Positions 10,435 through 18,889 of a stretch of 64,000 bases of DNA are shown one piece after another (the stretch's first letter is position 1; every line of letters starts with the position of its first letter). Made by a program: the position numbers and the translations under genes. Origin of the DNA: Micromonospora nigra (GTDB taxonomy: Bacteria > Actinomycetota > Actinomycetes > Mycobacteriales > Micromonosporaceae); assembly GCF_900091585.1 (NCBI RefSeq), contig NZ_FMHT01000003.1, positions 4,455,501-4,519,500 on the forward strand, read 5' to 3'. Under the pieces are notes generated by a model that was not told the origin of the DNA, did no database searches, and was given only the letters and a program-made list of their open reading frames with translations.

Positions 10435-11175
10435 TCATTCGAGCAGGTGGGTGCGCAGGGCGGTGAGCTGAGCCGACGAGACCCCGGCGTGCCGCAGGTA
10501 GTCCTCCACGGAGCCGTGGCCCTCGCGCAGTTCGGCGAGGAACAGGCGCATCGTCTCGGCGGGGGAGGCGAGGAACGGCGCCGGCACGTCCTGCACCTCG
10601 GGCAGGGTCTGTCGCAGCCAGGCGCTGAACCGCTGCGACGCCTCGGTGCTCAGGGCGTAGTCGGCGACGATGTCGTCGTCGTGCACGCCCAGCACCGACA
10701 GGGTCAGGGCGCAGACGATGCCCGTGCGGTCCTTGCCGGCCACGCAGTGCACCACCACCGGGGCGGCGGTGCTGTCGGCGATCAGCCCGATCGCCTCCGC
10801 CAGCCCGGCCGTCCCGGTCTGCGCGAGGTCGGCGTACCGGTCGGCGAGGTAGCGGGCGAGGTCCGCGCCGGGGGCGTACGGCTTCTCGGCCCAGTCGGCG
10901 TGTTCGGGGTGGATGTGCCGGTAGGTGAGCCCGTCGAGGTCGGGTACCCGACCGTCGCGGGCGACCTCTTGTGGCCGGCGCAGGTCGATGACGGTGCGGA
11001 CGCCGAGGGCGGTGAACGCCTCGTGGTCGTCGGGCCCGATCCGGTGCAGCGAGTCGGAGCGGTACAGCCGGCCCCACCGCACGGTGCGACCGGCGTGCCC
11101 CCGGTAGCCACCGACGTCGCGGAAGTTGAAGGCGGAGGAGAGGGCGATCCTGCGGTTCAACTCGATCGGTTCCAC
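10435..11175 (-). CDS. Tyrosine-type protein phosphatase, DUF-type Y_phosphatase3
   Basis: The 246-residue protein from GTG 11175 carries the cysteine phosphatase P-loop HCVAGKDRTG (Cys, Arg and the Lys-Asp typical of the Y_phosphatase3 family), preceded by the N-terminal NFRDVGGYRG and YRSDSLHRI motifs. Substrates in this family include phosphotyrosine and phosphoinositides; the real one here is unknown. Soluble, no signal peptide. The start is uncertain: a frame continues upstream, but it would run through the terminator hairpin at 11181-11223, so GTG 11175 is the first sensible codon and would give a message with almost no leader. Confidence 0.85.
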   Translation of the reverse strand: MEPIELNRRIALSSAFNFRDVGGYRGHAGRTVRWGRLYRSDSLHRIGPDDHEAFTALGVRTVIDLRRPQEVARDGRVPDLDGLTYRHIHPEHADWAEKPYAPGADLARYLADRYADLAQTGTAGLAEAIGLIADSTAAPVVVHCVAGKDRTGIVCALTLSVLGVHDDDIVADYALSTEASQRFSAWLRQTLPEVQDVPAPFLASPAETMRLFLAELREGHGSVEDYLRHAGVSSAQLTALRTHLLE

Positions 11176-11180
11176 GCAGA

Positions 11181-11223
11181 CACGGTTACGGCCTCCCGCG
11201 TCGCGCGGGAGGCCGTAACCGTG
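11181..11223 (-). terminator. 20-bp perfect hairpin between two minus-strand genes
   Basis: A 20-bp perfect inverted repeat with a 3-nt loop begins 7 bp after the PRC-barrel gene stop and ends 5 bp before the phosphatase start. It is the strongest hairpin I noticed in the window. No T tract, so an actinobacterial GC-type terminator or an attenuating structure. Confidence 0.75.
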
Positions 11224-11230
11224 CCGATGA

Positions 11231-11686
11231 TCAGCGGGCGGTGCCGGGGGGCGTCGCCGTGTAGGTGTCGCCGTAGTAGCCACCGAGCTTGTCCCGGTAG
11301 GCCGGGTCGGTGTCGGTCTCGTCGTACTCCGGGGCGGCCTTGATCTGGTCCTTGCTCCGGTCGACGAAGACCTTCTTGTCGTCGTGGTCGACGCGGTTGA
11401 CGGTGCCGGCCGGCAGCATGACCTTCTTGCCGAAGATCCACGGACCGGTGTCCACGACGAGGTAGCTGGCGTTCACCTCGTGGCTCGCCTCGTCGATCTT
11501 GCCGATCGAACCGTCGGTCGCCTCGACCTTGTATCCGACGAGGTCGGTGTCGGCGACCCCGGCGTCGTCGCGGTAGCGCCACGGGTCGAACGAACCGGCG
11601 GGGGCGCCACCGGCGAAGGCACCCTGGCCGCCGTGCAGCATCGGGTCCGGCGTGGCGTGCGTGGCGTTTGTGTCGATCCTGTCCAT
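11231..11686 (-). CDS. PRC-barrel domain protein, 151 aa
   Basis: The start is ATG 11686, with GGAGAC 8 bp upstream. The N-terminal 40 residues are Gly/Ala/His-rich and variable. Residues about 46-120 form a PRC-barrel (DLVGYKVEATDGSIGKIDEASHEVNASYLVVDTGPW), a small beta-barrel domain found in ribosome maturation and photosynthetic reaction-centre proteins and in many stress-associated actinobacterial proteins. No membrane segment. The exact role is unknown; similar proteins are often stress-induced. Divergent from the cimA leader. Confidence 0.85.
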   Translation of the reverse strand: MDRIDTNATHATPDPMLHGGQGAFAGGAPAGSFDPWRYRDDAGVADTDLVGYKVEATDGSIGKIDEASHEVNASYLVVDTGPWIFGKKVMLPAGTVNRVDHDDKKVFVDRSKDQIKAAPEYDETDTDPAYRDKLGGYYGDTYTATPPGTAR

Positions 11687-11866
11687 GGGATGTCTCCTGT
11701 CCCGACTTGGTAGTCGTCTCGGAGGTAGGTACTTCGTCGTCCCGAAACTTCCTACCCGGGCTCCCACGTCATACACACCGCGCCGGGATCCGATGTCAGA
11801 TCCGCCGTCGTCCCGGTATGTGGATTCTGCCTCCCACATGTGCTCCGGGGTGGCAGAGTACCGAGC

Positions 11867-11899
11867 GTGACCAGCACCGTCCTCATTATTGGCAGCTAG
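11867..11899 (+). CDS. Leader peptide of the cimA attenuator
   Basis: A 10-codon ORF starting at GTG reads M-TSTVLIIGS then TAG. Four consecutive branched-chain codons (Val-Leu-Ile-Ile) are what an attenuator sensing isoleucine, leucine and valine should contain. A CAGAGT hexamer at 11854-11859 is 7 bp upstream, where the -10 of a leaderless transcript would lie, though no -35 is clear; alternatively it is a weak ribosome site. The stop codon leads directly into the hairpins. Call based on codon content and position. Confidence 0.65.
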   Translation: MTSTVLIIGS

Positions 11900-11957
11900 C
11901 GCGCCGGCCCCCCTCCGCCGAGCGCGCAGACCTCCCGCATCCGCGGGGGGTCTTTTT
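11899..11957 (+). promoter_or_regulatory. Transcription attenuator upstream of cimA
   Basis: A first hairpin pairs GCGCGC (11899-11904) with GCGCGC (11922-11927). A second, with an 11-bp stem (11928-11938 with 11943-11953, one G-U pair) and four-base loop, runs into a tract of five T residues: an intrinsic terminator. The C-rich loop of the first hairpin (about 11908-11918) could instead pair with the G-run of the terminator arm, giving an antiterminator. The cimA ATG follows 39 bp later. The tail TTTTTGTTG is shared with the ilvB attenuator. Confidence 0.7.
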
Positions 11958-11995
11958 GTTGCAGGTAGCAGGCTGGTCCGGATGAAGGGATCCCC

Positions 11996-13579
11996 ATGAC
12001 GTTCCAGGTCTACGACACGACCTTGCGCGACGGCGCCCAGCGTGAGGGCCTCAGCTACTCGGTGGTCGACAAGCTCGCGGTGGCCCGACTGCTCGACGAA
12101 CTGGGCGTCGGCTTCATCGAGGGCGGCTGGCCGGGGGCCGTGCCGAAGGACACCGAGTTCTTCCGCCGGGCCCGCACCGAACTCGACCTGCGGCACGCGG
12201 TGCTGGTGGCCTTCGGCGCCACCCGCCGGGCCGGCGTCACGGTCACCGACGACCAGCAGGTGCGCGGCCTGCTCGACGCCGAGACCCCGGCGGTGGCGCT
12301 GGTGGCCAAGGCCGACCTGCGCCACGTCGAGCGGGCGCTGCGCACCACCGCCGAGGAGAACCTGGCGATGATCCGCGACACGGTGACCCACCTGGTCGCC
12401 GAGGGCCGGCGGGTCTTCGTCGACGGCGAGCACTTCTTCGACGGGTACCGGCACGACCCCGCGTACACCGCCTCGGTCGTCGAGACCGCGCTCGCGGCCG
12501 GCGCCGAACGCTTCGTGCTCTGCGACACCAACGGCGGGATGCTGCCCTCCCAGGTCACGGCGGCCGTCGCGGACCTCGTCGCGCGTACCGGCATCAACCC
12601 GGAACGGTTCGGCATGCACGCCCAGAACGACACCTCCTGCGCGGTGGCCAACACCATCGCCGCCGTCGAGGCCGGCGTACGGCACGTGCAGGGCACCGCC
12701 AACGGGTACGGCGAACGGCCCGGCAACGCCGACATCTTCGCCGTCGTCGCCAACCTCCAGCTCAAGCTCGGGATGCCCGTCCTACCGCAGGGCTGCCTGG
12801 AACAGATGGTGCGGGTCTCGCACGCCATCGCCGAGATCGCCAACATCGCCCCCGACACCCACCAGGCATATGTCGGGGCCGCCGCCTTCGCCCACAAGGC
12901 GGGGCTGCACGCGAGTGCGATCAAGGTCGACCCGGTGCTCTACAACCACGTCGACCCGTCGGTGGTGGGCAACGACATGCGGATCCTCGTCACCGAGATG
13001 GCCGGCCGGGCCAGCATCGAGCTCAAGAGCCGCGAGCTGGGTCTGGACCTGGCCGGCCATCCGGAGACCCTGTCGCGGGTGACCAGCCGGGTCAAGGAAC
13101 TGGAGGCCGGCGGCTGGTCCTTCGAGGCCGCCGACGCCTCGTTCGAGCTGCTGGTGCGCTCCGAACTGCCGGACGCCGCTCCGGTGCGACCGTTCGCGCT
13201 GGAGTCCTACCGGGTGCAGGTCGAGCACCGCGAGGACGGCGCGGTGGTCTCCGAGGCCACGGTCAAGATCCGGGTACGCGGGGAGCGCGTGATCGCCACG
13301 GCGGAGGGCAACGGCCCGGTCAACGCCCTCGACGAGGCGCTGCGGGTCGGCCTCGGTCGGCACTACCCGCAGCTGCGGGACTTCGAACTCGCCGACTACA
13401 AGGTGCGCATCCTGGAGGGCAGCCACGGCACCGGAGCGGTCACCCGGGTGCTGGTGGAGACGGCCGACGGCCGGGGTGGCGACTGGACCACGGTCGGCGT
13501 GCACCCGAACGTCGTGGAGGCCAGCTGGCACGCCCTGGTCGACGCGCTCACCTACGGCCTCGACCGCGCCCGCGTCTGA
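11996..13579 (+). CDS. cimA: (R)-citramalate synthase
   Basis: Condenses pyruvate with acetyl-CoA to (R)-citramalate, opening the threonine-independent route to 2-ketobutyrate and isoleucine. The 527-residue protein has an N-terminal HMG-CoA-lyase-like TIM barrel beginning YDTTLRDGAQREG (metal-binding Asp), with HAQND (metal-binding His) and GTANGYGERPGNAD, and a C-terminal LeuA-type dimerisation/regulatory domain (about 400-525). This matches the two-domain citramalate/isopropylmalate synthase family; overall pattern fits the CimA branch rather than LeuA. Controlled by the upstream attenuator. LeuB and LeuCD, needed next in the pathway, are in the same window. Confidence 0.92.
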   Translation: MTFQVYDTTLRDGAQREGLSYSVVDKLAVARLLDELGVGFIEGGWPGAVPKDTEFFRRARTELDLRHAVLVAFGATRRAGVTVTDDQQVRGLLDAETPAVALVAKADLRHVERALRTTAEENLAMIRDTVTHLVAEGRRVFVDGEHFFDGYRHDPAYTASVVETALAAGAERFVLCDTNGGMLPSQVTAAVADLVARTGINPERFGMHAQNDTSCAVANTIAAVEAGVRHVQGTANGYGERPGNADIFAVVANLQLKLGMPVLPQGCLEQMVRVSHAIAEIANIAPDTHQAYVGAAAFAHKAGLHASAIKVDPVLYNHVDPSVVGNDMRILVTEMAGRASIELKSRELGLDLAGHPETLSRVTSRVKELEAGGWSFEAADASFELLVRSELPDAAPVRPFALESYRVQVEHREDGAVVSEATVKIRVRGERVIATAEGNGPVNALDEALRVGLGRHYPQLRDFELADYKVRILEGSHGTGAVTRVLVETADGRGGDWTTVGVHPNVVEASWHALVDALTYGLDRARV

Positions 13580-13635
13580 CGCGGCCGCCTGCCCGGCTCA
13601 CGGCCGACCGCGAGGTCTGCCCGCGCCACGTGGTC

Positions 13636-14625
13636 TCACCGGCCGGGCAGGCGCAGGTCGGCCAGCACGGCACGATGGTCGCTGCGCGCCAGCCCGTGCA
13701 CCTCGACCGCGCGAACCGCGATCCGGCGGTCGACCAGCACGTGGTCGATGGTCACCGGCGGGATCAGGTCGCCGTCGTAGGGGCCCCAGGTGCCGACCAG
13801 CCCGGCCCCGACGGCGGCCGCCGCGTCCGTGTATCCGGTGTCGATGAGAGCGCGTAGCGGTGAGTGGTCGAGGGTGGCGTTGAAGTCCCCGGCCAGGATG
13901 CTCAGCGGGCCGCGCGGGGTGGCCGGAGGCTGCGCGGCAAGGTCGGCACGCCAATGGCCCACCTGGTCCACCGCGTACGGGGCGGCGGGGTGCACCGACT
14001 CGACCCTGATCGGGGGCGACCCCGCAACGGCGAGCGTCGCGTACGCCTGCGTGAAGCCCCATGCCCCGCGCAGGTGACGGATCCCGCCGTCGGTCATCGG
14101 GTGGCGGCTGTACAGACCCGAGCCGGTGGTGCCCTCCACCGGGTGGGTCTGGCGGTGGGGCAGCAGGTCGGCCAGCCCGAGCCCGTCCAGAGCGGTCGCC
14201 GCCTGCGGGGTGAGTTCCTGCACCGCCAGCACGTCGACCCGCTCGGCGCGTACCAGGGCCACGAGCAACGCCGGGTCGGCCGATCCGGCGAGCAGGTTCG
14301 CGGTGAGCACCCGCAGTGCGGGACCGTCCACCTCGGGGGCGGGGGAGGGCAGCGCGCGGGGTGCCACCGTGGCCGCGAGTGCGATTGTGGTCAGCGCCGC
14401 CACGAGCACCGGCCCTCGCCGCCGCAGGACGGCCGCGAGCAGCAGCGGCACGAGGCTCGCCCCGCAGGCGTAGGGCGTGAATGCCAGCGCCTGCACCAGC
14501 GGTCCCCGATCGAGGTCGAAGAACCGGACCAGTGCCCACAGCACACCGGGTGTCACGAGCAGCCAGGCGACGACCGTCCACCGTGGTTTCCTCCGGGCGG
14601 GCGACGGCGCAGGGTCGACGGTCAC
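13636..14625 (-). CDS. Membrane-anchored endonuclease/exonuclease/phosphatase-family protein
   Basis: A 329-residue protein with about three N-terminal membrane helices (residues 17-35, 44-64, 70-90) and a C-terminal EEP domain (about 105-327). EEP signatures are LTANLLAGSAD, the catalytic Glu in VQELTPQ, GDFNATLD, and the DHVLVD...SDHRAVLADL pair. The domain is expected to face outside; substrates of this superfamily include nucleic acids, phospholipids and inositol phosphates, so the reaction cannot be fixed. Same architecture, shorter, as the product of 28166-30181. Convergent with cimA. Confidence 0.85.
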   Translation of the reverse strand: MTVDPAPSPARRKPRWTVVAWLLVTPGVLWALVRFFDLDRGPLVQALAFTPYACGASLVPLLLAAVLRRRGPVLVAALTTIALAATVAPRALPSPAPEVDGPALRVLTANLLAGSADPALLVALVRAERVDVLAVQELTPQAATALDGLGLADLLPHRQTHPVEGTTGSGLYSRHPMTDGGIRHLRGAWGFTQAYATLAVAGSPPIRVESVHPAAPYAVDQVGHWRADLAAQPPATPRGPLSILAGDFNATLDHSPLRALIDTGYTDAAAAVGAGLVGTWGPYDGDLIPPVTIDHVLVDRRIAVRAVEVHGLARSDHRAVLADLRLPGR

Positions 14626-15007
14626 GGGCGGATGCTAGCCCCGCTTCGCGTGGGGGCCGGTGCCGACCTCGGGGGAAGGAGCCCGCCCGCAGTGCAGTTC
14701 GTGAATGGTCACACTTTCGCGTTTCACAATTACCTGTCGGTTGGAAGACGCGCCGAAAATGGGTGATCAACTATTGACGTACGCATTTTTCCAGTGCTAC
14801 GTTCCACCTGGTCGGAACCCGCAACTGTGAGTAGTAATACCAGCTCAGAGTGGGTCTGATCCGGTGGTGCGGCGGCTTCGCAGAGGTGCGAACTGAAAGT
14901 CGTTGTTCCGACTTCGGCCGCCATTGTCGCCTCACCTGGAATGGCAACATCCGCCCCGCGCATTGCGGGTCGGCTCTATCCCCACGGTCACACGAGGGAG
15001 ACCTGTC
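14626..15007. promoter_or_regulatory. Divergent intergenic region with a clear promoter
   Basis: No gene is seen in this 382-bp gap, which is A+T-richer than its surroundings. TTGACG (14774-14779), an 18-bp spacer and TACGTT (14798-14803) form the best vegetative-type promoter noticed in the window, reading toward the exported protein gene at 15008. A 200-bp untranslated leader would follow. Sequence near 14700-14760 is also AT-rich and could carry the promoter of the minus-strand EEP gene. Confidence 0.5.
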
Positions 15008-15514
15008 ATGACCAGAATCCTCCGACGTAAGGCAGCGGTCGTCACGCTTGCCGCCCTGGCACTGGCCCTGGCCGGCGGCGGGGTCGCCGTCGCCAAGCCT
15101 GCGGCGAAGGCCCCGACCGAGGTCGTCCAGCCGGGCGCCCGGGGCACCCAGCCGCCGGTCACGGCCGAGGCCCAGCGCAGCGCCAAGGCAGAGATCGCGC
15201 GGGCCGCCGACGAGGTGGGCGCCAACCTGCACAACGTCTACGGCACGGTGGTCAACGCCAACGGCACCAAGGCCCGTGGCTGGGGCACCGTCATCAAGTA
15301 CGGCGTCGGGCAGTACGAGGTGCAGTTCGGCGTCAACGTCGCCAGCGGTGTGTACGCCGCCACCATCGGCCGGGCGGACTCCTGCTGCATCCCGCCCGCC
15401 GGCGAGGTGTCGGTGGCACCGCGGCTGCTCACTCCGACCGCGGTGTTCATCCAGACGTACAACTCGGCCGGCGTCCCCGCCGACCGGCCGTTCCACCTGA
15501 TCGTCCACAGCTGA
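15008..15514 (+). CDS. Secreted protein of unknown function, 168 aa
   Basis: ATG 15008 has GAGGGAGA 9 bp upstream. The first 33 residues are a Sec signal peptide (RILRRK, then a hydrophobic Ala/Leu stretch, ending near VAVAKPAA). After a Pro/Thr linker and a short helix (SAKAEIARAADEVGANL) comes a predicted beta-rich domain of about 100 residues (YGTVVNANGTKARGWGTVIKYGVGQYEVQFGVNV...IGRADSCCIPPAGEVSVAPRLLTPTAVFIQTYN) with a vicinal Cys pair. It resembles small actinobacterial exported proteins whose role I do not know. Monocistronic between its own promoter and a terminator. Confidence 0.8.
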   Translation: MTRILRRKAAVVTLAALALALAGGGVAVAKPAAKAPTEVVQPGARGTQPPVTAEAQRSAKAEIARAADEVGANLHNVYGTVVNANGTKARGWGTVIKYGVGQYEVQFGVNVASGVYAATIGRADSCCIPPAGEVSVAPRLLTPTAVFIQTYNSAGVPADRPFHLIVHS

Positions 15515-15528
15515 TCCACCTGACGCCG

Positions 15529-15558
15529 CCGGCCCCTGCCACTTCCGGCAGGGGCCGG
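15529..15558 (+). terminator. Terminator after the secreted protein gene
   Basis: A 12-bp perfect stem (CCGGCCCCTGCC with its complement, 15529-15540 and 15547-15558) and a 6-nt loop, 14 bp after the stop codon. Confidence 0.7.
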
Positions 15559-15604
15559 TGGGGCGTCCTGCCACCCGGAGCAGGCGCCAGCGCGGCGGCG
15601 CGGC

Positions 15605-15674
15605 GGGACGGCGGCGGGAGCTTCGGGGGCGGCGGCGCGATGGGACGGCGGCGGGAGCTTCGGGGGCGGCGGCG
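15605..15674. repeat. Direct repeat, 33 bp x 2
   Basis: Two copies of a GC-rich 33-bp sequence (starting GGGACGGCGGCGGGAGC) at 15605-15637 and 15642-15674, with shorter related fragments on both sides. It lies in the 305-bp gap (15515-15819) between the secreted protein gene and moxR. The rest of that gap has no gene; the moxR promoter is probably near 15770-15810. Confidence 0.8.
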
Positions 15675-15819
15675 GGAGCTTTGGTCGACGACGGCCAGGG
15701 GAACGCAGATCCGACCCCCGCACGCCCTCTGGGGTCGACCGCCCCGGCCGTGCCGTCTGTGCCGCCCAGGGTCGGTAATTCCGACGTTTGTCCGAGGGGT
15801 GCCCCGGGAAGCAAGCACC

Positions 15820-16869
15820 GTGACGGACATCTCGGACACCCTGGCCAGCACGCCCACCCCGGTCCACTCCGAGGCGGGCCCGGCCGAGCTGGAACAGACC
15901 CTGCACGAGGTCAAACGCGTGATCGTCGGGCAGGACCGGCTCGTCGAGCGGTTGCTCACCGCCCTGGTCGCCGACGGGCACTGCCTGCTGGAAGGCGTAC
16001 CCGGGGTGGCCAAGACCCTCGCCGCGCACACCCTCGCCACCGTCGTCGGCGGCACCTTCTCCCGGATCCAGTTCACCCCCGACCTCGTCCCCTCCGACAT
16101 CGTCGGCACCCGCATCTACCGGGCGTCGAAGGAGAGCTTCGACATCGAGCTGGGCCCGATCATGGCGAACCTCGTGCTCGCCGACGAGATCAACCGCGCG
16201 CCGGCCAAGGTGCAGTCGGCGCTGCTGGAGGCCATGGCCGAGCGGCAGGTCTCCATCGGTGGACGCAGCTGGCGGGTGCCGGAACCCTTCCTGGTGCTGG
16301 CCACCCAGAACCCCATCGAGTCCGAGGGGGTCTACCAGCTCCCGGAGGCGCAGCGCGACCGGTTCCTCATGAAGGTCGTCGTGGGCTACCCGAGCGACGC
16401 CGACGAACTGGCCATCCTCTACCGGATGAGCGCCGACCGGCCGACCCCGCGCCGGGTGCTCGACCCACGCCGACTACGTGACCTCCAGGACCGGGCGGCC
16501 GCCGTGTTCGTCCACCACGCCATCGCCGAGTACGTGGTGCGACTCATCCTCGCCACCCGCGACCCGCAACGGTTCGGGCTGCCCGAGATCGTCCCGCTGC
16601 TGGCGTACGGGGCCAGCCCCCGGGCCACCCTCGGCCTGGTCGCCGCGGCCCGGGCCCGAGCGCTGCTGCGCGGCCGGGAGTACGTGCTCCCCGAGGACGT
16701 GCGGGAACTCGCGGTGGACGTGCTCGCCCACCGGCTGGTGCTGACCTTCGACGCGATCGCCGACGGGGTGACCGCCGAGTCGGTGGTGCGCCGCCTGGTC
16801 GACGCGGTGCCGCCACCCCGGATCGCCACCAGCCAGCCCGAACACGTCGGCGACCTGGCGGCGGCATGA
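15820..16869 (+). CDS. MoxR-family AAA+ ATPase
   Basis: MoxR ATPases act as chaperones that help VWA-domain proteins take up metals or assemble. The GTG start at 15820 gives 349 residues; the open frame upstream is repeat DNA. Walker A is GVPGVAKT (about residue 49), Walker B is LVLADEINRAPAKVQSALLEAMAERQV, sensor 1 is ATQNPIESEG, and the C-terminal lid follows. Starts a tight operon: ATGA overlap with the DUF58 gene, then GTGA overlap with the VWA gene. Confidence 0.92.
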   Translation: MTDISDTLASTPTPVHSEAGPAELEQTLHEVKRVIVGQDRLVERLLTALVADGHCLLEGVPGVAKTLAAHTLATVVGGTFSRIQFTPDLVPSDIVGTRIYRASKESFDIELGPIMANLVLADEINRAPAKVQSALLEAMAERQVSIGGRSWRVPEPFLVLATQNPIESEGVYQLPEAQRDRFLMKVVVGYPSDADELAILYRMSADRPTPRRVLDPRRLRDLQDRAAAVFVHHAIAEYVVRLILATRDPQRFGLPEIVPLLAYGASPRATLGLVAAARARALLRGREYVLPEDVRELAVDVLAHRLVLTFDAIADGVTAESVVRRLVDAVPPPRIATSQPEHVGDLAAA

Positions 16870-17891
16870 CCCGGCGGAACCAACCGGCCGGGCCGGGCCT
16901 GGCCGACCTCACCCCCGACCAACGGCTGCGCCGCCTCGAACTCACCGTCACGCGTCGCCTCGACGGCATGCTGCACGGCCAGTACCGTGGCCTGCTGCCC
17001 GGCCCTGGCAGCGAACCTTCGGGCAGCCGGGAGTACCGCCCGGGTGAGGACGAGGTGCGCCGGATGGACTGGGCGGTGACCGCCCGCACCGCCGTGCCGC
17101 ACGTCCGTGAGGTCGACGCCGACCGGGAGCTGACCACCTGGCTGCTCGTCGACGCCAGCCCGAGCATGGAGTACGGCACCGCGGAACTGGACAAGCGGGA
17201 ACTCGCCGTCGCCGCCGTCGCCGCCGTCGGATTCCTCACCGCCGGGGCCGGCAACCGCCTCGGCGCGCAGGTGCTCGGGCCGGCGGGGCTGCGCCGGTTC
17301 CCGGCGCTGTCGGGGCGTACCCATCTGCTCGGGGTGTTGCGCACGCTGCTCGCCGCGCCCCGCCACGGCGGTCACGACGCGGGCGCCGCGCCCCGCCGTG
17401 GCGGTCACGCCGCGCCCGCCGCCCCACCCGACCTGTCCGACGCCCTCGCCGCCCTGGCCCGGGTCGCCAACCGGCGTGGCCTGGTCGTGGTCGTCTCCGA
17501 CTTCCTCGACGGCCTGCCCGACGACCCCCGACACCCGCCGGTCTGGGAGCGGGCGCTGCGCCGACTGGCCGTCCGCCACCAGGTGCTCGCCGTCGAGATC
17601 ACCGACCCGCGTGAGCTGGAACTGCCCGACGTCGGCCTGATCACGCTGACCGACCCGGAAACCGGCCGGCGGCGCGAGGTGTGGACCGGCGACCGCCGGC
17701 TGCGCGAGCGGTACGCGGCGGCGGCCAGCGCCCAGCGTGACCAGGTACGCCAGGCGCTGCGCCGGGCCGGGGCGGGCCACCTGCCACTGCGTACCGACTC
17801 CGACTGGGGGGCCGACATCGTGCGCCACGTACACGCCCAGCGTCGCCTGGCGGCGACCCGGGCCGGCACGCCACCGGTAGGTGTGGCGTGA
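16866..17891 (+). CDS. DUF58 protein
   Basis: A 341-residue soluble protein of the DUF58 family that accompanies MoxR ATPases. The family signature PGEDEVRRMDWAVTARTAVPHVREVDADRE lies at about residues 59-88, followed by a degenerate VWA-like fold starting LLVDASPSMEYG. Residues about 165-190 are a His/Ala/Pro-rich insertion that includes an imperfect duplication (APRHGGHDAGAAPRRGGHAAPA). It overlaps moxR by 4 bp and the next gene by 4 bp. Probably a partner in assembling or anchoring the VWA membrane protein. Confidence 0.9.
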   Translation: MTRRNQPAGPGLADLTPDQRLRRLELTVTRRLDGMLHGQYRGLLPGPGSEPSGSREYRPGEDEVRRMDWAVTARTAVPHVREVDADRELTTWLLVDASPSMEYGTAELDKRELAVAAVAAVGFLTAGAGNRLGAQVLGPAGLRRFPALSGRTHLLGVLRTLLAAPRHGGHDAGAAPRRGGHAAPAAPPDLSDALAALARVANRRGLVVVVSDFLDGLPDDPRHPPVWERALRRLAVRHQVLAVEITDPRELELPDVGLITLTDPETGRRREVWTGDRRLRERYAAAASAQRDQVRQALRRAGAGHLPLRTDSDWGADIVRHVHAQRRLAATRAGTPPVGVA

Positions 17892-18847
17892 TCTGGCAGT
17901 CCCCGGCCCGGCTCTGGCTGCTGCTCGGCGTGCTGGCCCTCGCGGTGGCCTACCTGCTGGTGCAGCGCCGCCGCAGCCGCTACGCCGTCCGGTTCACCAA
18001 CCTGCGGTTGCTCGACCGGGTCGCCCCGCAACGCCCCACCTGGCGGCGGCACCTGCCCGCCGGACTGTTCCTGGCCATGCTGGGGCTGCTGGTGGTCGGC
18101 TTCGCCCGGCCCACCGACGAGGTCCGGGTGCCGAGGGAACGGGCCACGGTGATGGTGGCCGTGGACGTGTCCACCTCGATGCTGGCCGGCGACGTCGAAC
18201 CGGACCGGCTCACCGCCGCGAAGGACGCCGCCCACCGGTTCGTCGACGGGCTGCCCGACGAGTTCAACGTCGGACTGGTGGCGTTCGCCGGCAGCGCGGC
18301 GGTGCTGGTGCCGCCGAGCACCGACCGGGAGGCCCTGGACGAGGGCATCGACCGGCTGGCGGAGGGCGTGACGGGAGTGCAGGGCACCGCCATCGGCGAG
18401 GCCATCAACACCTCGCTGGGCGCGGTGAAGGCGCTCGACGCCGACGCCGCGACCGCGCCGCCGCCGGCCCGGATCATCCTGCTGTCCGACGGCGCGAACA
18501 CCTCCGGGATGGACCCGCTCGAAGCGGCGGCCGAGGCGACCACCGTGGAGGTGCCCGTGCACACCATCTCCTTCGGCACCCCCGGCGGCTACGTCGACCG
18601 GGGCGGCCGGCCGATCCAGGTGCCGGTGGACGGGCAGACCCTGCGCGCCGTCGCCGAGGAGACCGGCGGCATGTTCCACGAGGCCAGCACGAGCGACGAG
18701 CTACGGGCCGTCTACGACGACCTCGGCAGCTCGGTCGGCTACCGCCTCGTGCGGCAGGACGTCTCGGCCCGGTTCATCGGCCTGGGACTGGTGTTCGCGT
18801 TGGGGGCGGCGTTCGGCTCGATGCGCTGGTTCTCCCGCCTGCCCTGA
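17888..18847 (+). CDS. VWA-domain membrane protein
   Basis: A 319-residue protein with N-terminal membrane helices at about 9-25 and 55-75, an extracytoplasmic or cytosolic VWA domain (about 85-285) with an intact MIDAS motif VDVSTSM and later Thr/Asp positions (TAIGE, LLSDGANTSG), and a C-terminal helix (about 296-315). Typical BatA-like partner of MoxR systems. GTG start overlaps the DUF58 stop. The metal-binding VWA is the expected client of the MoxR ATPase; no target is known here. Confidence 0.9.
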   Translation: MIWQSPARLWLLLGVLALAVAYLLVQRRRSRYAVRFTNLRLLDRVAPQRPTWRRHLPAGLFLAMLGLLVVGFARPTDEVRVPRERATVMVAVDVSTSMLAGDVEPDRLTAAKDAAHRFVDGLPDEFNVGLVAFAGSAAVLVPPSTDREALDEGIDRLAEGVTGVQGTAIGEAINTSLGAVKALDADAATAPPPARIILLSDGANTSGMDPLEAAAEATTVEVPVHTISFGTPGGYVDRGGRPIQVPVDGQTLRAVAEETGGMFHEASTSDELRAVYDDLGSSVGYRLVRQDVSARFIGLGLVFALGAAFGSMRWFSRLP

Positions 18848-18889
18848 CCCGTACGGCCGGCACCGGCCGGACACGTGAGGAGCGTACGC

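Noticed and set aside
15820..18847. moxR-DUF58-VWA operon as a novel phage-defence system
   Set aside because: The same three-gene order is a common housekeeping module in many bacteria. Nothing here, such as a nuclease or a toxin, marks it as defence.
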